From contig NZ_QQOA01000026.1 of the NCBI RefSeq assembly GCF_003443895.1, positions 44,020 through 108,019 of the forward strand: a stretch of 64,000 nt of DNA. The letters are read 5' to 3'. The translations under genes were made by a program, and so were the position numbers. Below, in pieces: positions 17,727-25,882 of this stretch (the stretch's first letter is position 1; every line of letters starts with the position of its first letter). This stretch comes from Paraburkholderia phosphatilytica. Lineage in GTDB: Bacteria; Pseudomonadota; Gammaproteobacteria; Burkholderiales; Burkholderiaceae. The notes under the pieces are model-generated. The model made no database searches. It was given only the letters and a program-made list of their open reading frames with translations, and was not told the origin of the DNA.

Positions 17727-18902
17727 CTAGTCGATCGCGGCCCTCGCCGCGGGCGTCTTGTCCTTGAGACCGGTTCGCACTATCTCGATCAGCCGGTCGA
17801 CGTCATCGATCGTGTTGAACATCGCGAACGACACGCGGATGCCGCCACGCTCCGGCGTCACACGAACGTCGTTGCGCGCGAAGTAGTCGGCCCATTTTTC
17901 GACCGGCAGCGCCATCACGTAGATGTGATTGCGCCGGCCGCGTTCGCGCGGGCCCACGACCTTGACGTCGAGGTCGTCCAGCCGGGACAGCAGACGGTCG
18001 CCCAGTTCGTTCACGTGCGCCTGGATCTCCGCCACGCCGACGCTTTCGATCAGTTCGATCGCGGCCTCCAGCGCATGGAGATCCGGCAGGTTCAGGTTGC
18101 CGGTCTCAAAGCGCAGCGCGTCGTTGCGCGTCGCCATATCGTCCGCGCGAGCGATGTAGTCCGCGGGCGGATGCGCCATGCTCGACATCGCCAGATACGC
18201 GGGCTGCAGTTCGTCGAGACCGTCGGCCACATACAGCACGCCCAGCCCCTGCGGAACCAGTAGCCCTTTGTGCGTCCCCGCGGCCAGCACCGAAATGTTG
18301 AGCGCTTTCACGTCGACCGGAATCACGCCGACCGACTGCATCGCATCCACCACGAGGTAGAGGCCGCGCTCCTTGCACAGCTTTCCAATCGACATCAGGT
18401 CGTGCACCTGACCGGCGTGAAAGGTCACGTGCGACAAGGTCACGACCTTCGTGCGCGCATCGATGTACGGTTCGAACGTCTTCGCGGTCGCGATCTCGTT
18501 GTCCTTCAGCGGCGCGAAGCGCACTTCGACGCCCTTGCGGTGCAGGTTGAGCCACGCATAGGCGTTGTTCGGATGGTCGCCTTCGATCAGCACCACGTTG
18601 TCGCCAGCGGTGAGGGGCACCGCGTTCGCCGCGATATTCAGACTTTCGGAGGTGTTCTTCGTGAACGCAATCTCCGAAGCTGACGCGTTGAAGAAACGCG
18701 CAACACGCGCGCGGGTTGCCTCGGCGCGGCGCAGCCAGACGGGTTTAGGGCCGGCGTTCTGGAAACCCTCCGACAGAAACGCGGCAAGCGCGTCGCGCAC
18801 CTTGAGCGACAGCGGCGTCTGGTGTGCGGAGTCCAGGTAGAGCTGGCGTCTCGTCACGGGGAACTGTTCGCGGAGGACAGTGAGTTTTTCGGGCGAAATC
18901 AT
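17727..18902 (-). CDS. Class V aminotransferase (PLP-dependent)
   Basis: Fold-type I PLP enzyme of the cysteine desulfurase/isopenicillin N epimerase group (391 aa from ATG 18902). It has YLDSAHQTPLS at the N-terminus, FTKNTSESLNIAAN, the HVTFHAGQVHDL region, VVDAMQSVGVIPVDV with the PLP-contacting Asp, and the Schiff-base lysine in AAGTHKGLLVPQGLG. A GTG twelve bases upstream is an alternative start. It is preceded on the same strand by the dicarboxylate symporter with a 57-base gap, and both are probably under the divergent IclR regulator. Substrate unknown. Confidence 0.88.
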   Translation of the reverse strand: MISPEKLTVLREQFPVTRRQLYLDSAHQTPLSLKVRDALAAFLSEGFQNAGPKPVWLRRAEATRARVARFFNASASEIAFTKNTSESLNIAANAVPLTAGDNVVLIEGDHPNNAYAWLNLHRKGVEVRFAPLKDNEIATAKTFEPYIDARTKVVTLSHVTFHAGQVHDLMSIGKLCKERGLYLVVDAMQSVGVIPVDVKALNISVLAAGTHKGLLVPQGLGVLYVADGLDELQPAYLAMSSMAHPPADYIARADDMATRNDALRFETGNLNLPDLHALEAAIELIESVGVAEIQAHVNELGDRLLSRLDDLDVKVVGPRERGRRNHIYVMALPVEKWADYFARNDVRVTPERGGIRVSFAMFNTIDDVDRLIEIVRTGLKDKTPAARAAID

Positions 18903-18959
18903 GGGTAGTCTCACTTCAGGGTGTGCTCAATGAGCGATCGGCAAGTGACCAAAGCGCGC

Positions 18960-20267
18960 TCAACGGGCTTCCGGCCTCGGTTGATCGAGCACGACATCGA
19001 CAACATGGCGTTCGATGACCGGCGCCGCGCCGCGAACGGCGGCGCGCTTCGCTTCCCACCTCGCGATGACCGCGGACGCGATGCTGTTGCCGACCACGTT
19101 CGTGACCGTGCGTCCCATGTCGATGAAGGTATCGGCCGCGAGCAGCAGCGCGACGCCTTCCGCGGGAATGCCGAACAGCGGCAGCGTGGCCGCGACGACG
19201 ACGATGGACGCGCGCGGCACGCCGGCAATGCCTTTGCTCGATACGAGCATCACCAGCAACATGCCCAGCTGCTGCGCGAACGACATGTGGATGCCATAGG
19301 CCTGCAGCAGGAATACCGACGCGAACGCCTGATACATCATCGAGCCGTCCGCGTTGAACGAGTACGCAAGCGGCAGCACGAACGACGTGATCCGGTTCGG
19401 GATGCCAAATTTCTCGAGCTGTTCGAGCATCTTCGGAAAGGTGGCTTCGCTGCTCGACGTCGAGAACGCGATCAGCATCGGTTCCTTGACCATGCCGAGC
19501 AGGCGGAACACCTGCGGGCCGAGGAACGCAAAGCCGATTGCGATCAGCAACGCGATGAGCAGCAGCATGCCGCTGTACACGCCGCCGATGAACTTGCCGT
19601 AGGTGGCGAGCACGCCCAGGCCTTGCAGCGTAATGGTGGATGCGACGGCCGCGAATACGCCGACCGGCGCGAACCGCATCACGAAGTCGGTCACTTTCAG
19701 CATGACCTTGAACGCCCCTTCGATGGTGACGGCAAGGCTCCGGAGAGTCGGCTCCCTGTCGCCGAACGTGGCGATCGCGAAGCCGAAGAACAGCGCGAAC
19801 ACGAGGATCGCGATGATGTCGTTCTGCGACATCGCGAGGAAGATGCTTTGCGGCACGATATGCGACACGAAGTTCTTCAGGCTGAACGCGGCCGTGCTGA
19901 CTTCCGGCGCGCCGGCTTCCGCGTGTGGCGGCGCGACGCCGAGGCCAAGCCCCATCGCGTTGGACAGGACGAGACCGAGCACCAGCGACAGCACGGAAGC
20001 GGCGACGAACCAGAGGATCGCGCGCACGCCGATCCGGCCCACGTTGCCGGATCCTTCGCCGTGGCCCATTCCCGCCACGACCCCGGTGAACACGAGCGGC
20101 GCGATGACCATCTTGATGAGCCGCAGGAACACGTCGGTCAGCATCGACAGGTAGCCGGCGACCTGCTTGTTGACGTCGGGCCCGGTGGTGCCGTGCACGA
20201 TCGCGCCAACCGCGAGCCCCGCGACGAGGCCAATGAAAATCCAGGTGGAGAGCCGATTGCGCTTCAT
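18960..20267 (-). CDS. Dicarboxylate/amino acid:cation symporter (DAACS family)
   Basis: Sodium/proton-coupled symporter (435 aa) of the GltP/DctA family. Core elements are seen in order: LIKMVIAPLVFTGVVAGM, the serine-rich re-entrant loop AFSTSSSEATFPKML, the substrate/cation site around SFNADGSMMYQAF, and the C-terminal GRTVTNVVGNSIASAVIARWE. About eight membrane helices and two hairpins are expected. Expression is probably controlled by the IclR regulator encoded divergently, given operator-like repeats in the shared intergenic region. It likely imports the amino or dicarboxylic acid handled by the downstream aminotransferase. Confidence 0.92.
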   Translation of the reverse strand: MKRNRLSTWIFIGLVAGLAVGAIVHGTTGPDVNKQVAGYLSMLTDVFLRLIKMVIAPLVFTGVVAGMGHGEGSGNVGRIGVRAILWFVAASVLSLVLGLVLSNAMGLGLGVAPPHAEAGAPEVSTAAFSLKNFVSHIVPQSIFLAMSQNDIIAILVFALFFGFAIATFGDREPTLRSLAVTIEGAFKVMLKVTDFVMRFAPVGVFAAVASTITLQGLGVLATYGKFIGGVYSGMLLLIALLIAIGFAFLGPQVFRLLGMVKEPMLIAFSTSSSEATFPKMLEQLEKFGIPNRITSFVLPLAYSFNADGSMMYQAFASVFLLQAYGIHMSFAQQLGMLLVMLVSSKGIAGVPRASIVVVAATLPLFGIPAEGVALLLAADTFIDMGRTVTNVVGNSIASAVIARWEAKRAAVRGAAPVIERHVVDVVLDQPRPEAR

Positions 20268-20336
20268 GGTGCGAATCCTGCGTCGAGAGGTTGGTGTGGG
20301 CCGAACCAGGCCGATTAATCGAGAGGCTGGCTTGTT

Positions 20337-20354
20337 GGTTCCGATTTTTGGTTC
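20337..20354. promoter_or_regulatory. IclR operator-like site 1
   Basis: GGTTCCGATTTTTGGTTC about 70 bases upstream of the symporter gene. It shares 13 of 15 bases with the reverse complement of site 3 at the iclR end of the same intergenic region. The spacing and repetition suggest binding by the divergent IclR protein. Confidence 0.5.
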
Positions 20355-20527
20355 TTAAAATTCCACTGTCAAGGACTCTTCCGGGACGCGAGCGACGGTC
20401 CGCATTTTCGCGATTGCTGCGAAGAAGCCCGAGGAATAAGCGAATCGAGCGGATTTCGATGTAACGTCACCCCACCGATCGCCAGGGATAACACCTGGCC
20501 CGATCGCTGGAAGAGCCAAATTAGCAA

Positions 20528-20544
20528 GTTCCATTTTTCGGAAC
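20528..20544. promoter_or_regulatory. IclR operator-like site 2
   Basis: GTTCCATTTTTCGGAAC is an inverted repeat (GTTCC and GGAAC, seven-base spacer). It lies in the promoter zone about 55-70 bases before the iclR start. Confidence 0.5.
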
Positions 20545-20569
20545 TAACCTGCTACCATACGGCTACTGC

Positions 20570-20584
20570 CCAAAAACTGGAACC
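20570..20584. promoter_or_regulatory. IclR operator-like site 3
   Basis: CCAAAAACTGGAACC, the reverse complement of which (GGTTCCAGTTTTTGG) nearly equals site 1. It directly abuts the iclR start region, suggesting autoregulation. It also argues for an iclR start at or after 20597 rather than at the GTG at 20585. Confidence 0.5.
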
Positions 20585-20596
20585 GTGCAAACCGCC

Positions 20597-21448
20597 ATGC
20601 GCAAGTCAGACTCCCCAGCTCCGGATGCCTCAGAACCGATGGAATCGCCGACGGAGCGCGCGTTTCACATCATCGAAATGACCGCGCAGCTTGGCCGTGT
20701 GTCGACCGCAGACGTCGTCACGGCGCTCGGCATTCCGAAGACCACCGCGCATCGGCTCGTGAGCAATCTCGAAGAGTTCGGATTTCTGGAACACGGCATG
20801 GAGCGGGGCCGCTATCAGGTCGGGCCGCGTCTGCTCGAGCTGGCCACCCACATCTTCGCGGCGTCGACTTCGCAAGGGCCGATTCATGCGCTGCTGATGG
20901 ACCTGTCGCGCCGCACCGCGGAGACGGTCAGCCTCGGCGTGATGCGCGGCTCGGAGGTCGTGTATATCGACAGCGCGATCGGCAATTCGCCGCTCACGCT
21001 CAATTTCCAGAAGGGGCATCGGGCGCCGGTGCACTGCACGTCGAGCGGACGCGTGTTTCTCGCCAACATGGACCGCAAGCAGCTGGACGCGTACATGATG
21101 AGCGGGCCGTGGGAGCCGATCACGCCGTTCACGATCGTCGATCCGGACCGTCTGCGTCAGCAGATCGAAGCGGTGCGCAAGCAGGGTTACGCCAGCAACG
21201 ATTCCGAGTTCGCGATCGGCGTGGTCGGGGCGGCGGTGCCGATTGCCGGTCCGAGCGGCCGCGTCGTGGCCTGTCTCAGCATCTCGGCGCCGAAGGCGCG
21301 CAAGTCACTGGAAGAGGTGACGATGCTCGTACCGACGTTGCAGGCCGCTGCAATGCGGATCACCCGCATTCTCGGCGTGCTGGATGAAGACACAGAAGAG
21401 GTGGCGCCTTCGAACAAAGGCTCGCGTTCGAGCAAATCGCACGCGTAG
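20597..21448 (+). CDS. IclR-family transcriptional regulator
   Basis: IclR regulator (283 aa from ATG 20597). The N-terminal winged HTH reads ERAFHIIEMTAQLGRVSTAD, then VTALGIPKTTAHRLVSNLEEFGFLE. The effector-binding IclR domain follows, with the typical HCTSSGRVFLANM and the C-terminal EFAIGVVGAAVPIAGPSGRVVACLS. The start is not certain, because no good ribosome site is seen and ATG 20639 is also possible. It is divergent from the symporter-aminotransferase pair and is their likely local regulator. Confidence 0.88.
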   Translation: MRKSDSPAPDASEPMESPTERAFHIIEMTAQLGRVSTADVVTALGIPKTTAHRLVSNLEEFGFLEHGMERGRYQVGPRLLELATHIFAASTSQGPIHALLMDLSRRTAETVSLGVMRGSEVVYIDSAIGNSPLTLNFQKGHRAPVHCTSSGRVFLANMDRKQLDAYMMSGPWEPITPFTIVDPDRLRQQIEAVRKQGYASNDSEFAIGVVGAAVPIAGPSGRVVACLSISAPKARKSLEEVTMLVPTLQAAAMRITRILGVLDEDTEEVAPSNKGSRSSKSHA

Positions 21449-21461
21449 AAACCCGCACGCG

Positions 21462-22427
21462 TTATCGCGTCTCCGCGTGTCCCGAATCGTTCCGTGCCGG
21501 CATGCTGCGAAGATTCGCGGGCGCGTGCTGCTTCACGTGATCGATGAACGCGCGCAGCTTCGGCATGACCTGCCGGCGGCCCGGATAGTAGAGAAACACG
21601 CCCGGTATCACGGGCGCGAACGGCTCGAGCGCCTGCGCCAGTTTCCCCGTTTTCAACCCGTCGGCCACCATCGGCTCCGGCAACTGCGCGAGGCCGATGC
21701 CTTCGGTTGCCGCGCCGAGCATCGTCGGAAAGTCGCTCGCGATGAGCGGTCCCGACGCGGCGATCTCGAGCGTGCGCCCCTGATCCTGGAACGACCACGG
21801 CGCGAGCGCGCCGCCGGAACGCCGCCAGCGCAGACACGCATGCTCGCGCAGATCGTCGATCTGATCCGGCACGCCGCGTCGCGCGAAATACGCGGGGCTG
21901 CCGACTACGACAAGACGGAACGGCGGCGTCAGCGGTACCGCGACCATATCGGCATCGATGAACTGACCGAGCCGGATGCCGGCGTCGAACCCTTCCGCGA
22001 CGAGATCGATCAGCTTCTCGCTTGCGGCGATTTCCACTTCGATTTCCGGATACGCGTCGCAGAAAGACGCGAGCAGCGGTTCGAGCAGGATCGGCACCAC
22101 CGCGCGCGGCACCGCGAGACGCAGCAGGCCCGTGGGCCTTTGGCCGAGTTCGCGCGCCACCTCGCTCGCGGCGACGAGTTCGTCGAACGCAGGTTGCGCG
22201 CGCGACAGAAAACGCTCGCCGGCTTCGGTCAACCCGACACTGCGCGTGGTGCGCGTGAACAGCGCAGCGCCGATGCGCGCTTCGAGCACCCGCACCGCCT
22301 GGCTGATGGCCGACGGCGTCACCCCGAGGTCCGCGGCCGCGCGGCGAAAACTGCGATGCCGTGCCACGCTCAGGAACGCCTCCACGCCATCGAGCGCACC
22401 CTGTCTGACTGTGAAGTTCTGCTTCAT
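21462..22427 (-). CDS. LysR-family transcriptional regulator
   Basis: LysR protein (321 aa) of the DsdC/AaeR-like single-protein type. The HTH is GVEAFLSVARHRSFRRAAADL plus TPSAISQAVRVLEARIGAALF. The effector domain runs from RLAVPRAVVPILLEP to the C-terminus, with the SEKLIDLVAEGFDAGIRLG segment common in the group. It is convergent with iclR and divergent from the small membrane protein gene at 22568, which it may regulate. Confidence 0.9.
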   Translation of the reverse strand: MKQNFTVRQGALDGVEAFLSVARHRSFRRAAADLGVTPSAISQAVRVLEARIGAALFTRTTRSVGLTEAGERFLSRAQPAFDELVAASEVARELGQRPTGLLRLAVPRAVVPILLEPLLASFCDAYPEIEVEIAASEKLIDLVAEGFDAGIRLGQFIDADMVAVPLTPPFRLVVVGSPAYFARRGVPDQIDDLREHACLRWRRSGGALAPWSFQDQGRTLEIAASGPLIASDFPTMLGAATEGIGLAQLPEPMVADGLKTGKLAQALEPFAPVIPGVFLYYPGRRQVMPKLRAFIDHVKQHAPANLRSMPARNDSGHAETR

Positions 22428-22567
22428 AGCCTGTCAACGTTGTGAGGAATAGTCGCACGCCGCTCACGATGGTACACCTGTCATCCTGCGGCGCGCGCCT
22501 GCGCGGCCGCATCGTGCGGTGCTCATTCCGGCCGTCAATGCGACAGCCGACACTGACAGGAGGCGAC

Positions 22568-23110
22568 ATGCCGGTGGTCCATCTTTTTCAGTTGCATCTG
22601 GTGCTGGGGTACGTGGCCTGGCTGCTGTGTTTCCGCGTGTATATGTGGCCGAAACTCCGGTCGATGGACGCGTTCGACGCGCAGCGCGCGATCGCCACGC
22701 TGCACAGCTTCCGTTTCTTCGGGCTGGTCTTCCTGGTGCCGGGCGTCGTCAGTCCGGATCTGCCGGCGAGCTTTTCCGTATTCGCCGCTTACGGCGATTT
22801 CGCCACGGGCGTGCTCGCGATGCTAGCATTACTCGTCGCGCTGCTCCTGCCTCGGCAACGGCCGCTTTTCTGGCTGTTCGTGGTGGCGTACAACGTGGTG
22901 GGAATCGTCGATCTCCTCGTCGACTACTACGATGCGATCGCCGCGGATGTACCCGCGCACGCCGGCCAGTTCGCCGCCACGTACGCGATTCCAGTGATCT
23001 ACGTGCCGCTGCTGATGATCACGCACGTGGCCGCGTTTTATCTGCTGCTGCGCCCTCAGCTGAAGACGGCGTGGCGGCGAGCGACGCCGGGCCCGACGTC
23101 ATCATTCTGA
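22568..23110 (+). CDS. Small integral membrane protein, unknown function
   Basis: Protein of 180 aa with four to five hydrophobic segments (near residues 8-24, 45-62, 75-98, 100-118 and 145-165). AGGAGG at 22558 fixes the ATG at 22568; the open frame upstream is not part of it. No conserved catalytic motif is recognised. It is divergent from a LysR gene, a common arrangement for a regulator and its target. Confidence 0.7.
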   Translation: MPVVHLFQLHLVLGYVAWLLCFRVYMWPKLRSMDAFDAQRAIATLHSFRFFGLVFLVPGVVSPDLPASFSVFAAYGDFATGVLAMLALLVALLLPRQRPLFWLFVVAYNVVGIVDLLVDYYDAIAADVPAHAGQFAATYAIPVIYVPLLMITHVAAFYLLLRPQLKTAWRRATPGPTSSF

Positions 23111-23312
23111 TGAACTTCGGATGAACGCGCGGCTGCCAGCTAACGCTATGTAGTTCAGCAAAGTGAACCTCGGATTCACTAGCCGCGACCTATACTTTCA
23201 GCGTGTTTTCACTCGCGGAAAGGAGGCGCAATCGTGTTCGTCATCCACCGCGCGGGACGCCGCGCGGTCGTTCATTGAAGTCATGTGACTGCTTTCATCC
23301 GAGGAGAACATC

Positions 23313-23525
23313 ATGACGCGCAAATACATCGATTGCCGTGAATTCCCGAGCGAAATGAACTGCTCGATCGCGCTGTCCGCGGATTCCGACAAGGAATTGC
23401 TGGAGGCCGCCGTGCAGCATGCGGTCGCGGTTCATAAGCATGCCGATTCACCTGAACTGCGCACGCAACTGAAGTCGCTGTTTCACGAAGGCACGCCGCC
23501 CGTCGATACACCGCGCCCCGCGTGA
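23313..23525 (+). CDS. DUF1059 small protein
   Basis: Small protein of 70 aa that matches the DUF1059 pattern: KYIDCREFPSEMNCSIALSA with two cysteines, then ADSDKELLEAAVQHAVAVHKH. GAGGAGA stands seven bases before the ATG. The family is described as possibly metal-binding, and its role is unknown. It is followed by a GYD protein gene on the same strand. Confidence 0.85.
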   Translation: MTRKYIDCREFPSEMNCSIALSADSDKELLEAAVQHAVAVHKHADSPELRTQLKSLFHEGTPPVDTPRPA

Positions 23526-23630
23526 CGCCCGCTTCAACCCGACTGGCTGGAATGAACCTGCGTGCGGGCGAGTTGCGATCGCGCCGGCACGCGTGAATCC
23601 CGATCCGAAGCAAACGTAAGGGGAATCGAC

Positions 23631-23924
23631 ATGGCGACTTATGTGGTGCTGGCGCAATTCACCGATCAAGGCATCCGTGCAGTGAAGAACAGCGCGCAAC
23701 GCGCATCGCAGGCAGCGGAAATGGCCAGATCGTTCGGCTGCGAAATGAAGGAGATCTACTGGACGCTCGGTGCGTACGACATCGTCACGGTCATCGAAGC
23801 GGCGGATGAACAAAGCTTCATGCAGTTCGGCCTCGCGCTCGGCTCCGCGGGCAACATCCGCACGCAAACGCTGCGCGCATTCGACAGGAAGGAGTTCACC
23901 GCGCTACTCGGCAAACTCCCGTAA
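23631..23924 (+). CDS. GYD domain protein
   Basis: Protein of 97 aa of the GYD family (ferredoxin-like dimeric alpha/beta barrel type). It begins ATYVVLAQFTDQGIRAVKNS and carries the central YWTLGAYDIVTVIEA, where the family name-giving G-x-Y-D motif appears as GAYD. AAGGGGA precedes ATG 23631. DUF1059 and GYD genes are often stress- or symbiosis-linked neighbours; the function is unknown. Confidence 0.85.
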   Translation: MATYVVLAQFTDQGIRAVKNSAQRASQAAEMARSFGCEMKEIYWTLGAYDIVTVIEAADEQSFMQFGLALGSAGNIRTQTLRAFDRKEFTALLGKLP

Positions 23925-23991
23925 GCAGACCGTTCAGTGCGGTCATCTCAGTGCTTCCATCTTTGCGGGCGCGACATGACTGCCACGCCGA

Positions 23992-25659
23992 TCAACTCGA
24001 CCCAGCGGTTGCGCCCCCCGCATCGAGCAACACCTCCGTCACCGCTTCCGAAAACCGCATCGGCCGGCCGTCGATGAAAACCCGCTCCGGGTTCGAAGGA
24101 TCGCGCTCGATCACCGGCGCTGCGTGCGCGATCAGCGCGCGGGCACAACCGTTCCAGTCGGGATCGTCGTATCCGGCGGGCTCGTTCACCGAAGCCCAGC
24201 TGAGCGTGCCGAACGCATCGCTGCCAAAGCCATGCTGTGCGCTCCAGCTTGCGCCGTGCGCGAGCAGAAACGACGTCAGTTCCGCGTCACCGCGAAAGAT
24301 CGCGTGATTGAGCGCGCTCGCATCCCAGTCGCCGCCGCGCGCGTCGATGGGCCAGCCGAGTTCGACCATCGCCATCACGGCGTCGCGCGATCCCCATGCG
24401 GCCCCATCGGGCAGCAGGCGCAACTGTTCCGCAGGTAACGACCCCGGCAGCGACGGATGCCGCGCCTGAATGCGGTGCGCTTCCGCCGCATCGGCACGGG
24501 CGCAGGCCGCGACGAATTCATCGTCCGCGCTGAGCGCGTCCTCCGCGCCGGCCGCGCGCAACAGCGCGGCGACTTCGGGCAACCCGACCTGCATCGCGAG
24601 CCGATAAGCGCTGATGCCAGCGGCGGTGCGTGCCGTCGGATCCGCGCCGGCCGCGAGCAGCGCCGCGATATGGCGGGTGGACCGGCTCACGGCGATTGCG
24701 CGCAGGAGCGGCGCCCCCCACATTTTCGTGGGGCCTTCGCCCGCCGGTTCATTCGCATCGCCGCCATGTGAGAGCAGCAGTTCGAGGCCGGTTGCGTCCG
24801 CCATATCGAGCGCGCGACGCACCGCGTTCGTGCCGGGCACGCGCGCGCCGTGACGCAGCAGCACACGCGTGCAGTCCGGATTTTCCAGCGAGTGATACAG
24901 CGATTCGCCGTCGTCGGGATGGGCGCCGGCGTTCAGCAGCAGTTCGGTCAGCGCGGGATCGTGGTTGACGCCCGCCGCGCCGTACAGCGCGGACAGCCGT
25001 TCGGTCTCGGCGGGCGCGGCAAGCGATGCGGGCGGAAAGCGGTTGCCGATGCTCTGGTTCGGATCGGCGCCGGCCGCGAGCAGATGGTGCGCGCATTCGC
25101 GCAGCCGCGCGGCGAACTCCGGCAACTGGCCCAGACGCGAATGCGTGACCGCGACGAGCGGCGGCAGTTTCAGCGGTCCATCCGCGCGGTTGACCCAGGC
25201 CGGATCGGCGGCCGTGATGCGCGTCAGCACGTCGAGACGTCCCGCCGCGCAGGCCACCTGAACATCGCCTTCCAGAAGATCCGCATGCGTGTGCAGCAAC
25301 TGCGCGGCGACGCGCGGACGCGCCGCGTCATAGCTGCCGGTGACGTCGCCGCCATACGCGAGACCGAGCCAGCGGCGAATCAACGCCGCACGTTCGCGCT
25401 GCGCGAGCGCGCTTGCTTCGACATACAGCATGAGATCGGCCCACGAGGCGAAACCGTATTCGCGCGCAATGCAGGACTGCGCGTCGTGCAGGCGCAATTG
25501 CAGCGCTGCGATTTCATCGGGCGTGCGGCGCGCGGCGGCGGGAAGCGACTGGGCGAAACGCGCGATCGCACCGGCGTCGCCGGTTCGATAGAGGCGCAAC
25601 AACTCCTTCGCCTGCTTCTTCAGATGATCGGGGTGAGCCCTCGAGGGGAGCGTAGTCAT
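23992..25659 (-). CDS. Ankyrin-repeat protein
   Basis: Cytoplasmic protein of 555 aa, with no signal peptide. The N-terminal about 85 residues (HPDHLKKQAKELLRLYRTGD and later CIAREYGFASWADLMLYVEA) match a helical segment common in bacterial ankyrin proteins of this size. About eight ankyrin units follow, for example DPALTELLLNAGAHPDDGES, GLELLLSHGGDANEP and AELTSFLLAHGASWSAQHGF. The start is ATG 25659 with GAGG upstream; the open frame further 5' is not coding-like. It is a protein-interaction scaffold of unknown target. It lies next to, but outside, the secretion island and has no shared promoter element. Confidence 0.85.
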   Translation of the reverse strand: MTTLPSRAHPDHLKKQAKELLRLYRTGDAGAIARFAQSLPAAARRTPDEIAALQLRLHDAQSCIAREYGFASWADLMLYVEASALAQRERAALIRRWLGLAYGGDVTGSYDAARPRVAAQLLHTHADLLEGDVQVACAAGRLDVLTRITAADPAWVNRADGPLKLPPLVAVTHSRLGQLPEFAARLRECAHHLLAAGADPNQSIGNRFPPASLAAPAETERLSALYGAAGVNHDPALTELLLNAGAHPDDGESLYHSLENPDCTRVLLRHGARVPGTNAVRRALDMADATGLELLLSHGGDANEPAGEGPTKMWGAPLLRAIAVSRSTRHIAALLAAGADPTARTAAGISAYRLAMQVGLPEVAALLRAAGAEDALSADDEFVAACARADAAEAHRIQARHPSLPGSLPAEQLRLLPDGAAWGSRDAVMAMVELGWPIDARGGDWDASALNHAIFRGDAELTSFLLAHGASWSAQHGFGSDAFGTLSWASVNEPAGYDDPDWNGCARALIAHAAPVIERDPSNPERVFIDGRPMRFSEAVTEVLLDAGGATAGSS

Positions 25660-25882
25660 GGCGGATCCTCGTGCATAAGTGGCTGAAGGTCCGCAATACC
25701 GCCAGCACAAAGGATGGGGAGAGCAAGCTGGTTTGCTGCGACAGGTGGGTTCAACCCTTTCCGCGGACCCGGAAGCGGCCTGCACCGCTAGTCCGCATGC
25801 TAGGCGAACGCGTGTGCCTGCGCAACTCCGCGCGTATCCGCTTGCCATGCTCGCGATCCGCGACTCAGGAGGCGAGAGTCGC

